The position numbers and the translations under genes were made by a program. A stretch of 64,000 nucleotides of DNA from Archangium violaceum Cb vi76 (lineage in GTDB: Bacteria > Myxococcota > Myxococcia > Myxococcales > Myxococcaceae): NCBI RefSeq assembly GCF_000733295.1, contig NZ_JPMI01000005.1, positions 1 through 64,000 of the forward strand. The letters run 5' to 3'. Shown piece by piece: positions 10,924 to 19,250 of the stretch (position 1 is its first letter; each line of letters starts with the position of its first letter). The notes beneath the pieces were generated by a model that was given only the letters and a program-made list of their open reading frames with translations, made no database searches and was not told where the DNA came from.

Positions 10924-10971
10924 GTGCCGGACGGCACCTCCCTCCTGGGCAGCCCACGGCCAGGAGGGAGG
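10924..10971 (+). terminator. Strong hairpin between tgt and yajC, no U-tract
   Basis: A perfect 12 bp stem (CCTCCCTCCTGG at 10937-10948 pairing with 10960-10971) with an 11-nt loop follows a smaller perfect hairpin GTGCCG-GA-CGGCAC at 10924-10937. No T-run follows, so it may be a factor-assisted terminator, an mRNA-stabilising element or a leader structure for yajC. The rest of 10855-11129 shows no convincing gene. Confidence 0.4.
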
Positions 10972-11129
10972 CAAACGGGCTTGACGCAAGACGGAAAGGC
11001 CGGGGGCTCCTCGCCGTTCACTTGCCCGGGGTGTGGGCCTGCTGCTAAGAGGCCCCCCTTTCCGGTTTGTCCGTTGTCCAGTGGTGGACGGCGGCGTGGG
11101 CGGAACCCTCTCTCGAGACGAGGCGGTTT

Positions 11130-11483
11130 GTGGCAGACAGCTTTCTGATCCTGGCCCAGGCGGCGGGCGGCCAGAGCCCGGTGCCCAGCATCGTGCTCTT
11201 CATCGGCCTGTTCGTGATCATGTACTTCGTGATGATCCGGCCGCAGCAGAAGCAGCTCAAGGCGCACCGCGAGCTCGTCTCCGGGCTGAAGAAGGGCGAT
11301 GAGGTCATCACCCAGGGCGGGATGATCGGGCGCATCCATCTGGTGTCAGAGCGTGAGGTCACGCTCGAGGTCTCCAATGGGGTGCGCATCCGCGTGCTCA
11401 AGACTTCCGTGGCCGGCAGGTATGCGACGGCGGGTGAGCCCGCCGCTGCCGCCAAGACCGAAGATAAGAAGGAGGAGAAGTAA
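11130..11483 (+). CDS. yajC: Preprotein translocase subunit YajC
   Basis: Small inner-membrane protein that associates with SecDF. About 117 aa from GTG 11130: one membrane helix (IVLFIGLFVIMYFVMI) followed by the hallmark RPQQKQ and a soluble domain with GDEVITQGGMIGRI. A longer start at 11067 is possible, but its N-terminus is atypical and GTG 11130 has an ACGAGG ribosome site. The tail is Ala/Lys-rich. Its TAA overlaps the secD ATG by one base, so the three genes form an operon. Confidence 0.92.
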   Translation: MADSFLILAQAAGGQSPVPSIVLFIGLFVIMYFVMIRPQQKQLKAHRELVSGLKKGDEVITQGGMIGRIHLVSEREVTLEVSNGVRIRVLKTSVAGRYATAGEPAAAAKTEDKKEEK

Positions 11484-13255
11484 TGGATCGCGGCTGGTAC
11501 TGGAGGCTGGGCCTGGTCATCGGCGTGACGCTGCTGACCGTGTGGCTCCTCGTCCCCTCCTATTATTCGCTGTTCGTGCTGGACAGGGCTGACCGCAACA
11601 ACCTCGCCCTGCTCGAGGAGCGGATGCCCAAGTGGGCGCCCCCCGCCAAGTACCGCATCAACCTGGGGCTGGACCTCCAGGGCGGTATCCACATGGTGAT
11701 GCGGGTGGACACCAAGACGGCGCTGCAGAAGCGCACCGAGCGCCGGGGTGATCAGATCGCCCGCTACATCAACACCGACAAGCAGATTGGCCAGGTGACC
11801 GTGAACACGGATCCCGAGGCCCTGCGCCTGTCGCTGACGGCCGCGGACCCGAACACCATGGACGCCATCGAGAAGGAGGTGCTCGCCACCTTCACCGACT
11901 TCGTCAAGGTGTCGCGCGATGGCGCCACGCTGGTGCTCGCCCCGGACGAGGGCCAGGTGAACCGCTTCCGCGAGGAGTCCGTGGACCAGGCGATGCTCGT
12001 CATCCGCCGCCGCATCGACAAGTGGGGCGTGGCCGAAGTGGACGTGCGCAAGCTGGGCACCGACGCCATCCAGATCTCCCTGCCGGGCCGCAGCGATCCC
12101 GAGCAGGCCAAGGAGCTGGTGGGCACCACGGCGCAGCTCGAGTTCCGCATGGTGGATGACTCCACCGACTTCTTCCGGCAGACCTTCACCCAGACGCCGC
12201 CGCCGACGGGCAGCAACATCACCCTGGACACCTCCGAGGGCTTCCCCCAGCTGGTGGGCCCCAACCGCGAGGCGCTGCTGGCCTACGTGCAGCCCAAGGC
12301 GCCCGCGGACCGCCAGGTGCTGCTCGAGTGCATCCCCAGCGCGACCCGCAAGGGCGTGTGCGACAGCTACCGCACCTACCTGGTGGAGAAGGAAGTGCCG
12401 CTCACCGGCGAGAGCCTGACGGGCGCGGATGCCTCGCTCAGCCAGCTCAACGAGCCGGAGGTGAACGTCAGCTTCGACGCGGCCGGCGCTCGCGAGTTCG
12501 AGCTGCTCACCGAGAAGGGCACCGGCCGGCGCATGGCCATCGTCCTGGACGACTACGTGCAGTCCGCCCCGCGCATCAACGAGCGCATCGGCGGTGGCCG
12601 GGCGCGCATCACCATGGGCCGCTCGGGTGGCCGTCCCCTGGACGTGTGGCTGGCCGACGCCCAGACGCTGGCGCTGGCCCTCAAGGCGGGCGCGCTGCCG
12701 GCCCCCGTCACCACCGGTGAGATCCGCCAGGTGGGTGCCTCGCTGGGTGACGAGCTCATCCGCAAGGGCAGCCTGGCCGCCACCGTGGGCCTGCTGCTCG
12801 TCATCGTCTTCATGGTCATCTACTACAAGCTGTCGGGCCTCATCGCGGACATCGCGCTGGCGCTCAACGGCCTGCTCATCCTGGCCGGCCTGGCGCTCTT
12901 CAACGCCACGCTCACCCTGCCGGGCATCGCCGCCTTCGCGCTCACCCTGGGCGTCGCGGTGGATGCCAACGTGCTCATCAACGAGCGCATCCGCGAGGAG
13001 CTCTCCCATGGCAAGACGGTGCGCATGGCGGTGGAGCAGGGCTACGACCGGGCCTTCTGGACCATCTTCGACGCCCACGTCACCGCGCTCATCGCCGGCT
13101 TCATCCTCTTCTTCACGGGCACGGGCCCGGTGCGCGGCTTCGCCACCACGATGATCATCGGCCTGCTCGCCTCGCTCTTCACGTCCATCCTCGTGACGCG
13201 CGTCTTCATGAACTACTTGGTCCACAGCCGTAACGCCCAGACGCTGTCCGTCTAG
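11483..13255 (+). CDS. secD: Protein translocase subunit SecD
   Basis: RND-type subunit that uses the proton gradient to pull proteins across the membrane late in Sec export (590 aa). One N-terminal helix is followed by D1 motif LGLDLQGG, a large periplasmic region, and five C-terminal helices with GVAVDANVLI and the ERIREE segment containing the conserved charged residues. It shares its first base with the yajC stop codon and is followed by secF after 20 bp. Confidence 0.96.
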   Translation: MDRGWYWRLGLVIGVTLLTVWLLVPSYYSLFVLDRADRNNLALLEERMPKWAPPAKYRINLGLDLQGGIHMVMRVDTKTALQKRTERRGDQIARYINTDKQIGQVTVNTDPEALRLSLTAADPNTMDAIEKEVLATFTDFVKVSRDGATLVLAPDEGQVNRFREESVDQAMLVIRRRIDKWGVAEVDVRKLGTDAIQISLPGRSDPEQAKELVGTTAQLEFRMVDDSTDFFRQTFTQTPPPTGSNITLDTSEGFPQLVGPNREALLAYVQPKAPADRQVLLECIPSATRKGVCDSYRTYLVEKEVPLTGESLTGADASLSQLNEPEVNVSFDAAGAREFELLTEKGTGRRMAIVLDDYVQSAPRINERIGGGRARITMGRSGGRPLDVWLADAQTLALALKAGALPAPVTTGEIRQVGASLGDELIRKGSLAATVGLLLVIVFMVIYYKLSGLIADIALALNGLLILAGLALFNATLTLPGIAAFALTLGVAVDANVLINERIREELSHGKTVRMAVEQGYDRAFWTIFDAHVTALIAGFILFFTGTGPVRGFATTMIIGLLASLFTSILVTRVFMNYLVHSRNAQTLSV

Positions 13256-13275
13256 CAGGCCCCGGGGAACAGCAG

Positions 13276-14439
13276 ATGCAAATCCTCAAGAAACAGACGA
13301 ACATCGACTTCATTGGCAAGCGCAAGCCCGCCATCTTCATCTCCACGGTGCTCAACCTGATCATCCTGGTGGGCATCGCCGTGTGGGGCTTCAACCTCGG
13401 CGTGGACTTCGCCGGCGGTACGGTGGTGGAGGTGAAGTTCAACCACGACATCAACGCGGCGGACGTGCGCAAGCGCGCCGAGGCGGGTGGGCTGCCCGAC
13501 GTGTCGGTGCAGAGCATCGGCGCGGCCGGGGAGAACTCGTTCCTCCTGCGGCTGGGTGGCGTCACCCAGCTCACCGAGGAGAGCGCGGTCAAGGCCCAGG
13601 ACGCCATCAAGGCGTTGGGTCCGGTGAAGAGCATCTATCCGGATCTGGCCAACGGCATCATCAACCTGCGCTCCGAGCAGGCGCTCACCTCCGAGCAGCT
13701 CAGCAAGGCGGTGGAGGCCACGGGCACGGGCGTGGAAGAGGTGCGTGAGCTGGGCCAGGCGCAGGCCGGTGGCTTCGACTACCAGATCGTCGCCAGCGGC
13801 ATGGCGGACCGCATCCGCGCCGCGCTGATGACGGGCGTGCAGACGCCGGACTTCGAGATGCGCCGCGTGGAGTACGTGGGTCCGCAGGTCGGCAAGCAGC
13901 TGCGCAACCGCGGCGTCGCGGCGCTGCTGTACTCGATGATCGCCATCCTCATCTACGTGGCGTTCCGGTTCGACTTCAAGTTCGGCCCGGGCGCGCTGCT
14001 CGCCATGCTCCACGACGTGGTGATGGTGGCCGGCTTCTACCTGTTCAGCCGCGCCGAGTTCGGCCTGACCGCCATCGCCGCGCTGCTCACCATCGTGGGC
14101 TACTCGGTCAACGACACCATCGTCATCTACGACCGCATCCGCGAGGACATGGCCAAGTTCAAGGGCAAGCCGTTCGCCGAGGTGATCAACATCGCCATCA
14201 ACGACACCCTGGGCCGCACCATCCTCACCTCCAGCACCACGGCCCTCTCCCTCATCGGCCTCCTCATCTTCGGCGTGGGAGAGATCCGCGACTTCGCCTG
14301 GGCCATGCTCGTGGGCATCATCGTGGGCACGTACTCGACCATCTACATCGCCAGCCCGCTCACCATCTGGCTGGATGAGCGCGAGGCCGCCCGCCAGGCC
14401 CGTGAGAAGGCCCGCCTGGACCAGCCCAAGACGGCCTGA
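13276..14439 (+). CDS. secF: Protein translocase subunit SecF
   Basis: Partner of SecD in the export-enhancing complex (387 aa). Shows the SecF signature GVDFAGGT after the first helix, a shorter periplasmic domain than SecD, and five C-terminal helices with GYSVNDTIVIYDRIRED. The C-terminus is Ala/Arg/Lys-rich and cytoplasmic. It is the last gene of yajC-secD-secF and is followed by an intrinsic terminator. Confidence 0.96.
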   Translation: MQILKKQTNIDFIGKRKPAIFISTVLNLIILVGIAVWGFNLGVDFAGGTVVEVKFNHDINAADVRKRAEAGGLPDVSVQSIGAAGENSFLLRLGGVTQLTEESAVKAQDAIKALGPVKSIYPDLANGIINLRSEQALTSEQLSKAVEATGTGVEEVRELGQAQAGGFDYQIVASGMADRIRAALMTGVQTPDFEMRRVEYVGPQVGKQLRNRGVAALLYSMIAILIYVAFRFDFKFGPGALLAMLHDVVMVAGFYLFSRAEFGLTAIAALLTIVGYSVNDTIVIYDRIREDMAKFKGKPFAEVINIAINDTLGRTILTSSTTALSLIGLLIFGVGEIRDFAWAMLVGIIVGTYSTIYIASPLTIWLDEREAARQAREKARLDQPKTA

Positions 14440-14463
14440 GCCACGGCGGACCGTCTGACCCCG

Positions 14464-14511
14464 AGGCCCTCGTGCTCCGCGCTCGCGCGGGGACGAGGGC
14501 CTTCGGTTTTT
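14464..14511 (+). terminator. Intrinsic terminator of the yajC-secDF operon
   Basis: Perfect 10 bp stem AGGCCCTCGT (14464-14473) with ACGAGGGCCT (14493-14502). The loop itself pairs CCGCG with CGCGG. A TTTTT run at 14507-14511 follows. It sits 25 bp after the secF stop and before the convergent barrel gene. Confidence 0.85.
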
Positions 14512-14524
14512 CAGGGGCACCGGC

Positions 14525-15112
14525 TCAGAAGCGGCCACCCACCGTGAGGGTGCCGTCCACCAATGCGCCGCTCGCGTCGCCGGAGACCGCCCCGTCCGCG
14601 AAGTTGTCGTCCACCAGCACCCGCCACGTGCCCCGGATGCCCGCCGTCAGCGCTCCGGCGTTGAACTCGAGGCCCGCCGCCAGCGGTACTTCCTGCATCA
14701 GGTCCGAGCTGTACGTATCCCCCGTGCCGCCCCGCACGTACACGTACGAGACGCCCAGCCCCGCGCCCACGAAGGGACGGACCTTCTCGAAGGGTGGCGA
14801 CACCTTGACCAGGGTGGTGGCGCCGTGACGGATGAACGAGGGCGCCTCCGAGGCCCGGAAGCGGTCGTCCGTCACGTCGTTCTTCGAGCCCTCGTAACCC
14901 ACCTCGAAGCCCAGCATCGAGAAGGGCTGCAGGTTGAGGGTCGCACCCCAGGAGGGCCCCGTCGCGGACAGCTCGCCCAGGTCGCCCGTGTACCCGCCGA
15001 TGCCTCCGTTCACGAAGACGTTCACATCTCCTTGCTTGTCCTGCGCCATCGCGGTACCCGCCACCCCGAAGCCCAGCGCTAGCACCGCCCACCGGATGCC
15101 CTTGCGTGTCAT
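14525..15112 (-). CDS. Outer-membrane beta-barrel protein, OmpA/OmpX-like size
   Basis: Exported 195 aa protein: signal peptide ending AMA-QD near residue 24, then alternating hydrophobic/Gly-rich strands (VRPFVGAGLGVSYVYV, LAAGLEFNAGALTAGIRG) ending in the C-terminal aromatic TVGGRF expected for BAM-assembled barrels. Size suggests an eight-stranded barrel. An AAAGGAGGG ribosome site precedes ATG 15112. Function beyond membrane structure is not evident. Confidence 0.82.
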   Translation of the reverse strand: MTRKGIRWAVLALGFGVAGTAMAQDKQGDVNVFVNGGIGGYTGDLGELSATGPSWGATLNLQPFSMLGFEVGYEGSKNDVTDDRFRASEAPSFIRHGATTLVKVSPPFEKVRPFVGAGLGVSYVYVRGGTGDTYSSDLMQEVPLAAGLEFNAGALTAGIRGTWRVLVDDNFADGAVSGDASGALVDGTLTVGGRF

Positions 15113-15320
15113 GCAGCCCTCCTTTGTTCACCGCCGTGCATCGCAAGCTGTTCATCCCGCGCGACGCGTGTGCCGGCAGCGCATCCCAGGAGCGCTCGTC
15201 CGCTCGTCCGCTGTGTGGACGGGAGGACGAGAGGCAGGTCGGGTTTCCTCTGACAGACTTCCAAAGTAGACTGTGGGTGTATTGGCCCGGAGCCCCACGC
15301 GGGTCATCCGAGGAGGGTAG

Positions 15321-17039
15321 GTGAACGTGCGTTGGTTGATGCCGGAGGTACCCCAGGAGCAGGCCGCGGCGCTGGCCGCTGAGCTCGGGTTGCATCCGCT
15401 CTCCGCCCGCGTGCTCGTGCACCGCGGCCTGCGCACCCCCGAGGCCGCCTCGGCCTTCTTGTCCGACAGGCTGGCGGATCTGCCGGACCCCTTCCGGATG
15501 AAGGGCATGGTCGCCGCCGTGGAGCGGCTCTTCCGCGCCATCCGCGAGAAGGAGCACATCACCCTCTACGGCGACTACGACGTGGATGGCGTGTGCTCCA
15601 CCTCGTTGATGGCCCTGTTCCTCCGGGAACTGGGCGCGCGGCCGGCCACCTACATCCCCCACCGGATGGACGAGGGCTACGGCCTCAACCTCCAGGCGGT
15701 GGAGAAGATCGCCGCGGACGGCACGCGCGTGCTGGTGACGCTCGACTGCGGCGTCACCTCCGTGGCGGAGATCTCCCGGGCGCGCGATCTCGGCCTGGAC
15801 GTGGTGGTGGTGGATCACCACACGGTGCCGCCCACGCTGCCTCCGGCCGTGGCGGTGCTCAACCCGCACCAGCCCGGTTGCGAGTACCCCACCAAGCACC
15901 TGTGCGCGGCGGGCGTGGCCTTCAACCTCTGCATGGGCCTGCGCAAGAAGCTGCGCGAGGACGGCTGGTTCGCCACCCGCAAGGAGCCCAACCTCAAGGC
16001 GCTGATGGATCTGGTGGCCATGGCCACCGTGGCGGACGTGGTGCCCCTCACCGGCGCCAACCGCATCCTCGTGCACCACGGCCTCCAGGAGCTGTCCGCG
16101 GGCCGCCGCTACGGCGTGCGCGCCCTCAAGGAGGTCGCCGGCCTCGAGGCGGACAGCCCCGTCACCGCCGGGCAGGTGGGCTTCCGGCTCGGGCCCCGCA
16201 TCAACGCCGCCGGCCGGCTCCATGACGCCTCGCTGGGGCTTCAGCTCCTGTGCTCCGAGACCCTCGAGGCGGCGCGCTCGCTGGCGCAGGTGTTGGATCG
16301 CGCCAACGCCGAGCGGCAGGGCATCGAAAGCAGCATCCTCACCGAGGCGCTCGCCCAGGCGGAGGAGCGGGCCGAGCACGCGCGCGGTTTCGTCCTCTAC
16401 TCCGAGGGCTGGCACCCGGGCGTCATCGGCATCGTCGCCTCGCGCGTGGTGGAGCGCTTCCACCGGCCCACGGTGATGGTGGGCGTGAAGGACGGGGTGG
16501 GGAAGGGCTCGGCGCGCAGCATCGAGGGCTTCCACCTCTACGACGCGCTCAGCGGCTGCGCGGACCTGCTCGCCCGCTTCGGTGGGCACAAGCACGCCGC
16601 CGGCCTCACCATCGAGGCCAGGCACCTGCCCGCCCTGCGCGAGTCCTTCGAGCGGATTGCCAGGCAGCGGCTGACGCCCGAGGACCTCATCCCCCGCTGC
16701 AAGGTGGACGCGGTGGTGGGCGTGAAGGAGCTGGACGAGCGCGCCGTGGAGGCGCTCCAGAAGCTGGGGCCCTTCGGTCAGGGCAACCCCGAGCCCGTGC
16801 TCGTGCTGCGCCACCAGGTGGCCCGCCCGCGCGTGCTCCCGCACAAGTCCGGCGGTGCCGGCCACCTCAAGCTGGCCCTGGTGGACGCGCCCTCCGTGGA
16901 CGCCATCGGCTTCGGCATGGCGGACCGCGTGTCGCTCACCGAGGGCCCGGTGGACCTCGCCTTCCAGGCGAGCTTCGACACCTTCCGCGGTCAGCGGCGG
17001 TTGTCCCTCAAGCTCAAGGATCTGCGCATCGCCGCCTGA
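15321..17039 (+). CDS. recJ: Single-stranded-DNA-specific exonuclease RecJ
   Basis: 5'-3' ssDNA exonuclease used in recombination and mismatch/base-excision repair (572 aa). DHH-superfamily motifs are present: YGDYDVDGVCS, LDCGVTS and VVDHHT, then FRLGPRINAAGRL, the DHHA1-type RFGGHKHAAGL and a C-terminal OB-like domain with LGPFGQGNPEP. GTG 15321 is preceded by AGGAGG (15311-15316). It converges with the YHS gene; the two stop codons form one small palindrome. Confidence 0.95.
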   Translation: MNVRWLMPEVPQEQAAALAAELGLHPLSARVLVHRGLRTPEAASAFLSDRLADLPDPFRMKGMVAAVERLFRAIREKEHITLYGDYDVDGVCSTSLMALFLRELGARPATYIPHRMDEGYGLNLQAVEKIAADGTRVLVTLDCGVTSVAEISRARDLGLDVVVVDHHTVPPTLPPAVAVLNPHQPGCEYPTKHLCAAGVAFNLCMGLRKKLREDGWFATRKEPNLKALMDLVAMATVADVVPLTGANRILVHHGLQELSAGRRYGVRALKEVAGLEADSPVTAGQVGFRLGPRINAAGRLHDASLGLQLLCSETLEAARSLAQVLDRANAERQGIESSILTEALAQAEERAEHARGFVLYSEGWHPGVIGIVASRVVERFHRPTVMVGVKDGVGKGSARSIEGFHLYDALSGCADLLARFGGHKHAAGLTIEARHLPALRESFERIARQRLTPEDLIPRCKVDAVVGVKELDERAVEALQKLGPFGQGNPEPVLVLRHQVARPRVLPHKSGGAGHLKLALVDAPSVDAIGFGMADRVSLTEGPVDLAFQASFDTFRGQRRLSLKLKDLRIAA

Positions 17040-17049
17040 CGGCTCAGGC
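17034..17049. other. Palindrome formed by converging stop codons
   Basis: GCCTGA-CGGC-TCAGGC: the TGA of recJ and the TGA of the opposing YHS gene sit in the two arms of a perfect hairpin. A similar arrangement occurs at 18172-18185. It may act as a compact bidirectional end, but there is no T-run. Confidence 0.35.
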
Positions 17050-17265
17050 GATGCCCCAGCGCACCCGGCCCGGTGTCAGCAACGCGCCGGCTCGCGCCAG
17101 GTCGTTCATCCGGAAGCGCTCCGCCTGCTTCTGGAACGCCGTGCGGCACCGCTCCGAGCAGAAGAAATACCGCCGCTTCTTGTACTCCGTGGACGGACGG
17201 CCCTCGGGCGCCTCCAGGTGCTTGCCACAGACCGGATCCAGGTGTCGCTTCGCCACTTCCTTCAT
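17044..17265 (-). CDS. YHS-domain metal-binding protein
   Basis: A 73 aa protein that is essentially one YHS domain: DPVCGKHLE, then YFFCSERCRTAF, the typical Cys pattern for metal binding. YHS domains are found in metal transporters and small metallochaperone-like proteins; the metal here is unknown. ATG 17265 has GGAGG upstream; an in-frame ATG at 17319 adds 18 basic residues. It is convergent with recJ. Confidence 0.75.
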   Translation of the reverse strand: MKEVAKRHLDPVCGKHLEAPEGRPSTEYKKRRYFFCSERCRTAFQKQAERFRMNDLARAGALLTPGRVRWGIA

Positions 17266-17538
17266 TCCCCGCCTCCCCGCCAGACTCACCTTCCTGCCCC
17301 GGCTCAAAGCAGCACGCATGCCAGCGCCCGGCCTCGTGGATTCGCGGGGTTGCGGGCCGGGGCCTCGGACGAGAGGCGGCGGGCCCACCCGAGCGGGTGA
17401 AAACTTTTCCCAACCCACGGGCGCGGATGGCACATGGCCGACACGCTCCTTGTCCCGGGGGCCAGTCCTCACATTGTGTGGGATCTCACTCGGGGGCGAT
17501 AGACTCCACCCACTTCCCCCCGTTCCGCCGAGTCCGTC

Positions 17539-18174
17539 ATGTCCGCTGAGCGTTTGCTGGCCCTGGTCTGTTTCCTGCTGATCGCCGGGTGTGAGTCCCG
17601 GTCCGCCAGGCAGGAGAAGAAGCCGATCGAGCAGATCTCGGACGTGTACCGCGGCGGCGCCGTGGAAGAGGCGGAGAAGCGGCTGCGCGCGCACCTGCAG
17701 GCCGAGCCGCGGGATGACCTGGCCTGGACCCTGCTCGGTCATGTCCTGGTGGACCTGAACAGGACGGCCGAGGCCGAGGCCGCCTACGCGAAGGCCCTGG
17801 AGATCGAGCCCCGCCGCATCGAGGCCATCACCGGCCAGGGGCGCATCTTCCGCATGCACAAGCAGTACGAGCAGGCCATGGCCGCCTACAAGCGGGCCAC
17901 CGCCATCGACCCGTCCTTCGCCCAGGCCTGGTCGAGCATGATGGTGGTGTCACTCAAGCGCGGCCTGTACGACGAGGCCATCTCCCACGGAGAGAAGGCC
18001 CATGCGCTCGACAAGAACGATCCCACCATCGCCGCCAACCTCGCCATCGCCTACCACTACGCCGGCAACACCGCGAAGCGCGACGAGTTGACCCTGGCCG
18101 CGCAGAAGCTCGGCTTCAAGGGCATGGACTGGCTGGACAAGGTCTACACCGGGGAGATCGAAGTCCGCGATTGA
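17539..18174 (+). CDS. TPR-repeat lipoprotein
   Basis: Lipoprotein of 211 aa: lipobox LLIAGC at residues 13-18, then about four tetratricopeptide repeats (motifs such as AEAAYAKALEIEP and AMAAYKRATAIDP). Probably a periplasmic scaffold for protein-protein contacts. No enzymatic domain is seen. The 273 bp upstream (17266-17538) contain no clear gene. The stop codon forms a hairpin with that of the convergent gene. Confidence 0.82.
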   Translation: MSAERLLALVCFLLIAGCESRSARQEKKPIEQISDVYRGGAVEEAEKRLRAHLQAEPRDDLAWTLLGHVLVDLNRTAEAEAAYAKALEIEPRRIEAITGQGRIFRMHKQYEQAMAAYKRATAIDPSFAQAWSSMMVVSLKRGLYDEAISHGEKAHALDKNDPTIAANLAIAYHYAGNTAKRDELTLAAQKLGFKGMDWLDKVYTGEIEVRD

Positions 18175-18182
18175 GCGGGCGC

Positions 18183-18506
18183 TCAGCCCCCGCAGACGCC
18201 CGTGTAGTCGCCTTTATCGTCGAAACACCGCGCCTTCGCCGGTGAGTCCGGGCAGTAGCAGTGCGAGCCATCGGCGCAGAAGTCTTGCTCCACGCCGCAG
18301 GTCATCGCGCACCGCTGAGAGTGGTCGACGGGGGTCGTCTTGAAGGTCACGCAGCTGTAGCCCTTCGCGCATTGGAGCGAGCTCACGCAGGGTCCGTCCT
18401 CGCAGCCCGTCAGGGGCAGGAGGAGCGCGGTCAGCGCGAGCACCGCCCACCCGAATCCATGACACCGATGCCGTGCTTCGTTCTGAATTCCGTGGAACAG
18501 GTTCAT
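18183..18506 (-). CDS. Cysteine-rich small lipoprotein
   Basis: A 107 aa protein with a long N-terminal region, hydrophobic segment and lipobox LPLTGC, followed by a compact domain with about ten Cys (for example CVSSLQCAKGYSC and CYCPDSPAKARC). The pattern recalls disulfide-rich extracellular modules. Function unknown. Its stop is 8 bp from the convergent TPR lipoprotein. Confidence 0.7.
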   Translation of the reverse strand: MNLFHGIQNEARHRCHGFGWAVLALTALLLPLTGCEDGPCVSSLQCAKGYSCVTFKTTPVDHSQRCAMTCGVEQDFCADGSHCYCPDSPAKARCFDDKGDYTGVCGG

Positions 18507-18571
18507 GCTCTTCTCCGGACGTCGAGGTGTTCAGGCGTCCAGAGCAAGTTCCGAACCAGTGTGCGCGCTCG

Positions 18572-19093
18572 TTAATAGGTCCCGCACCAGGTCGCGGTGA
18601 AGCTGCCCTGGAGTGTCCCCCCGTTCGTGGAGCTCAGATCGACCGTACCGGTGGCTCCCGCCGTCGGGTCCGCGTCGAATTGCACGGTGAAGGAACCCTC
18701 GAGCCAATCGATTCCCAGGGCCGCCCCTCCGTCGGGGTTGAACTGGACCCGGTAGATGTTGGTGCCCGTGGACGCGATCGTTCCCTTCGCGGGCGCGCCT
18801 GCCGGATTCCTCGCCTCCAGCACCAGTCCCCAACCGGGCCCGGTGACAGGCCTCGTGAGCTCTTCGCAAGGGACTTCCACGCTCGTCAGCACGACCGCCA
18901 GCCGCGAATGGTCCGGACTCCCATCGGGCAGGGTTCGTGACACCACCTGGGCGGCCTTCACCTCGAAGGCCAGGGACCCGGACAGCGTGGCCTCGCCGTT
19001 GTTCGGGTTCTCCTCATCCTCGGGGGCTCCGGCGCATCCACCCAGCACGAGTGCGGTCAACAGCAGCGAGCTACGAAGGCGTTTTCTGTTCAT
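18572..19093 (-). CDS. Hypothetical lipoprotein, beta-rich
   Basis: A 173 aa protein with lipobox VLGGC at residues 16-20, an acidic Asn-containing linker, then a Gly/Thr/Val-rich domain with predicted beta strands and a C-terminal CGTY. One mature-domain Cys near VEVPCEE and one at the C-terminus could form a disulfide. No family recognised. Confidence 0.7.
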   Translation of the reverse strand: MNRKRLRSSLLLTALVLGGCAGAPEDEENPNNGEATLSGSLAFEVKAAQVVSRTLPDGSPDHSRLAVVLTSVEVPCEELTRPVTGPGWGLVLEARNPAGAPAKGTIASTGTNIYRVQFNPDGGAALGIDWLEGSFTVQFDADPTAGATGTVDLSSTNGGTLQGSFTATWCGTY

Positions 19094-19133
19094 GCCCTTG
19101 ATGACGATGAACAGGCTCCAAAGCGGTCACACG

Positions 19134-19190
19134 GGTTCAACCCGGGGCCTCGATACCCTCACCCCGTCCCTCTCCCGGGGGGAGAGGGGT
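19134..19190 (+). repeat. REP-like palindromic repeat, copy 2
   Basis: GGTTCAACCCGGGGCC, then GATACCCTCACCCCG, then the core CCCTCTCCCGGGGGGAGAGGGG. It lies between two minus-strand genes, downstream of the barrel gene at 19251. Confidence 0.75.
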
Positions 19191-19250
19191 GTTTGTTGTC
19201 AGTGGGGAACAGATTGGCGGTGGGGAACAGCTGGGGGAGGGCAGGGCGCT

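Noticed and set aside
11045-13225. 726-codon reverse frame opposite secD
   Set aside because: Composition is His/Gln/Arg-rich with no domain; secD on the other strand is unambiguous.
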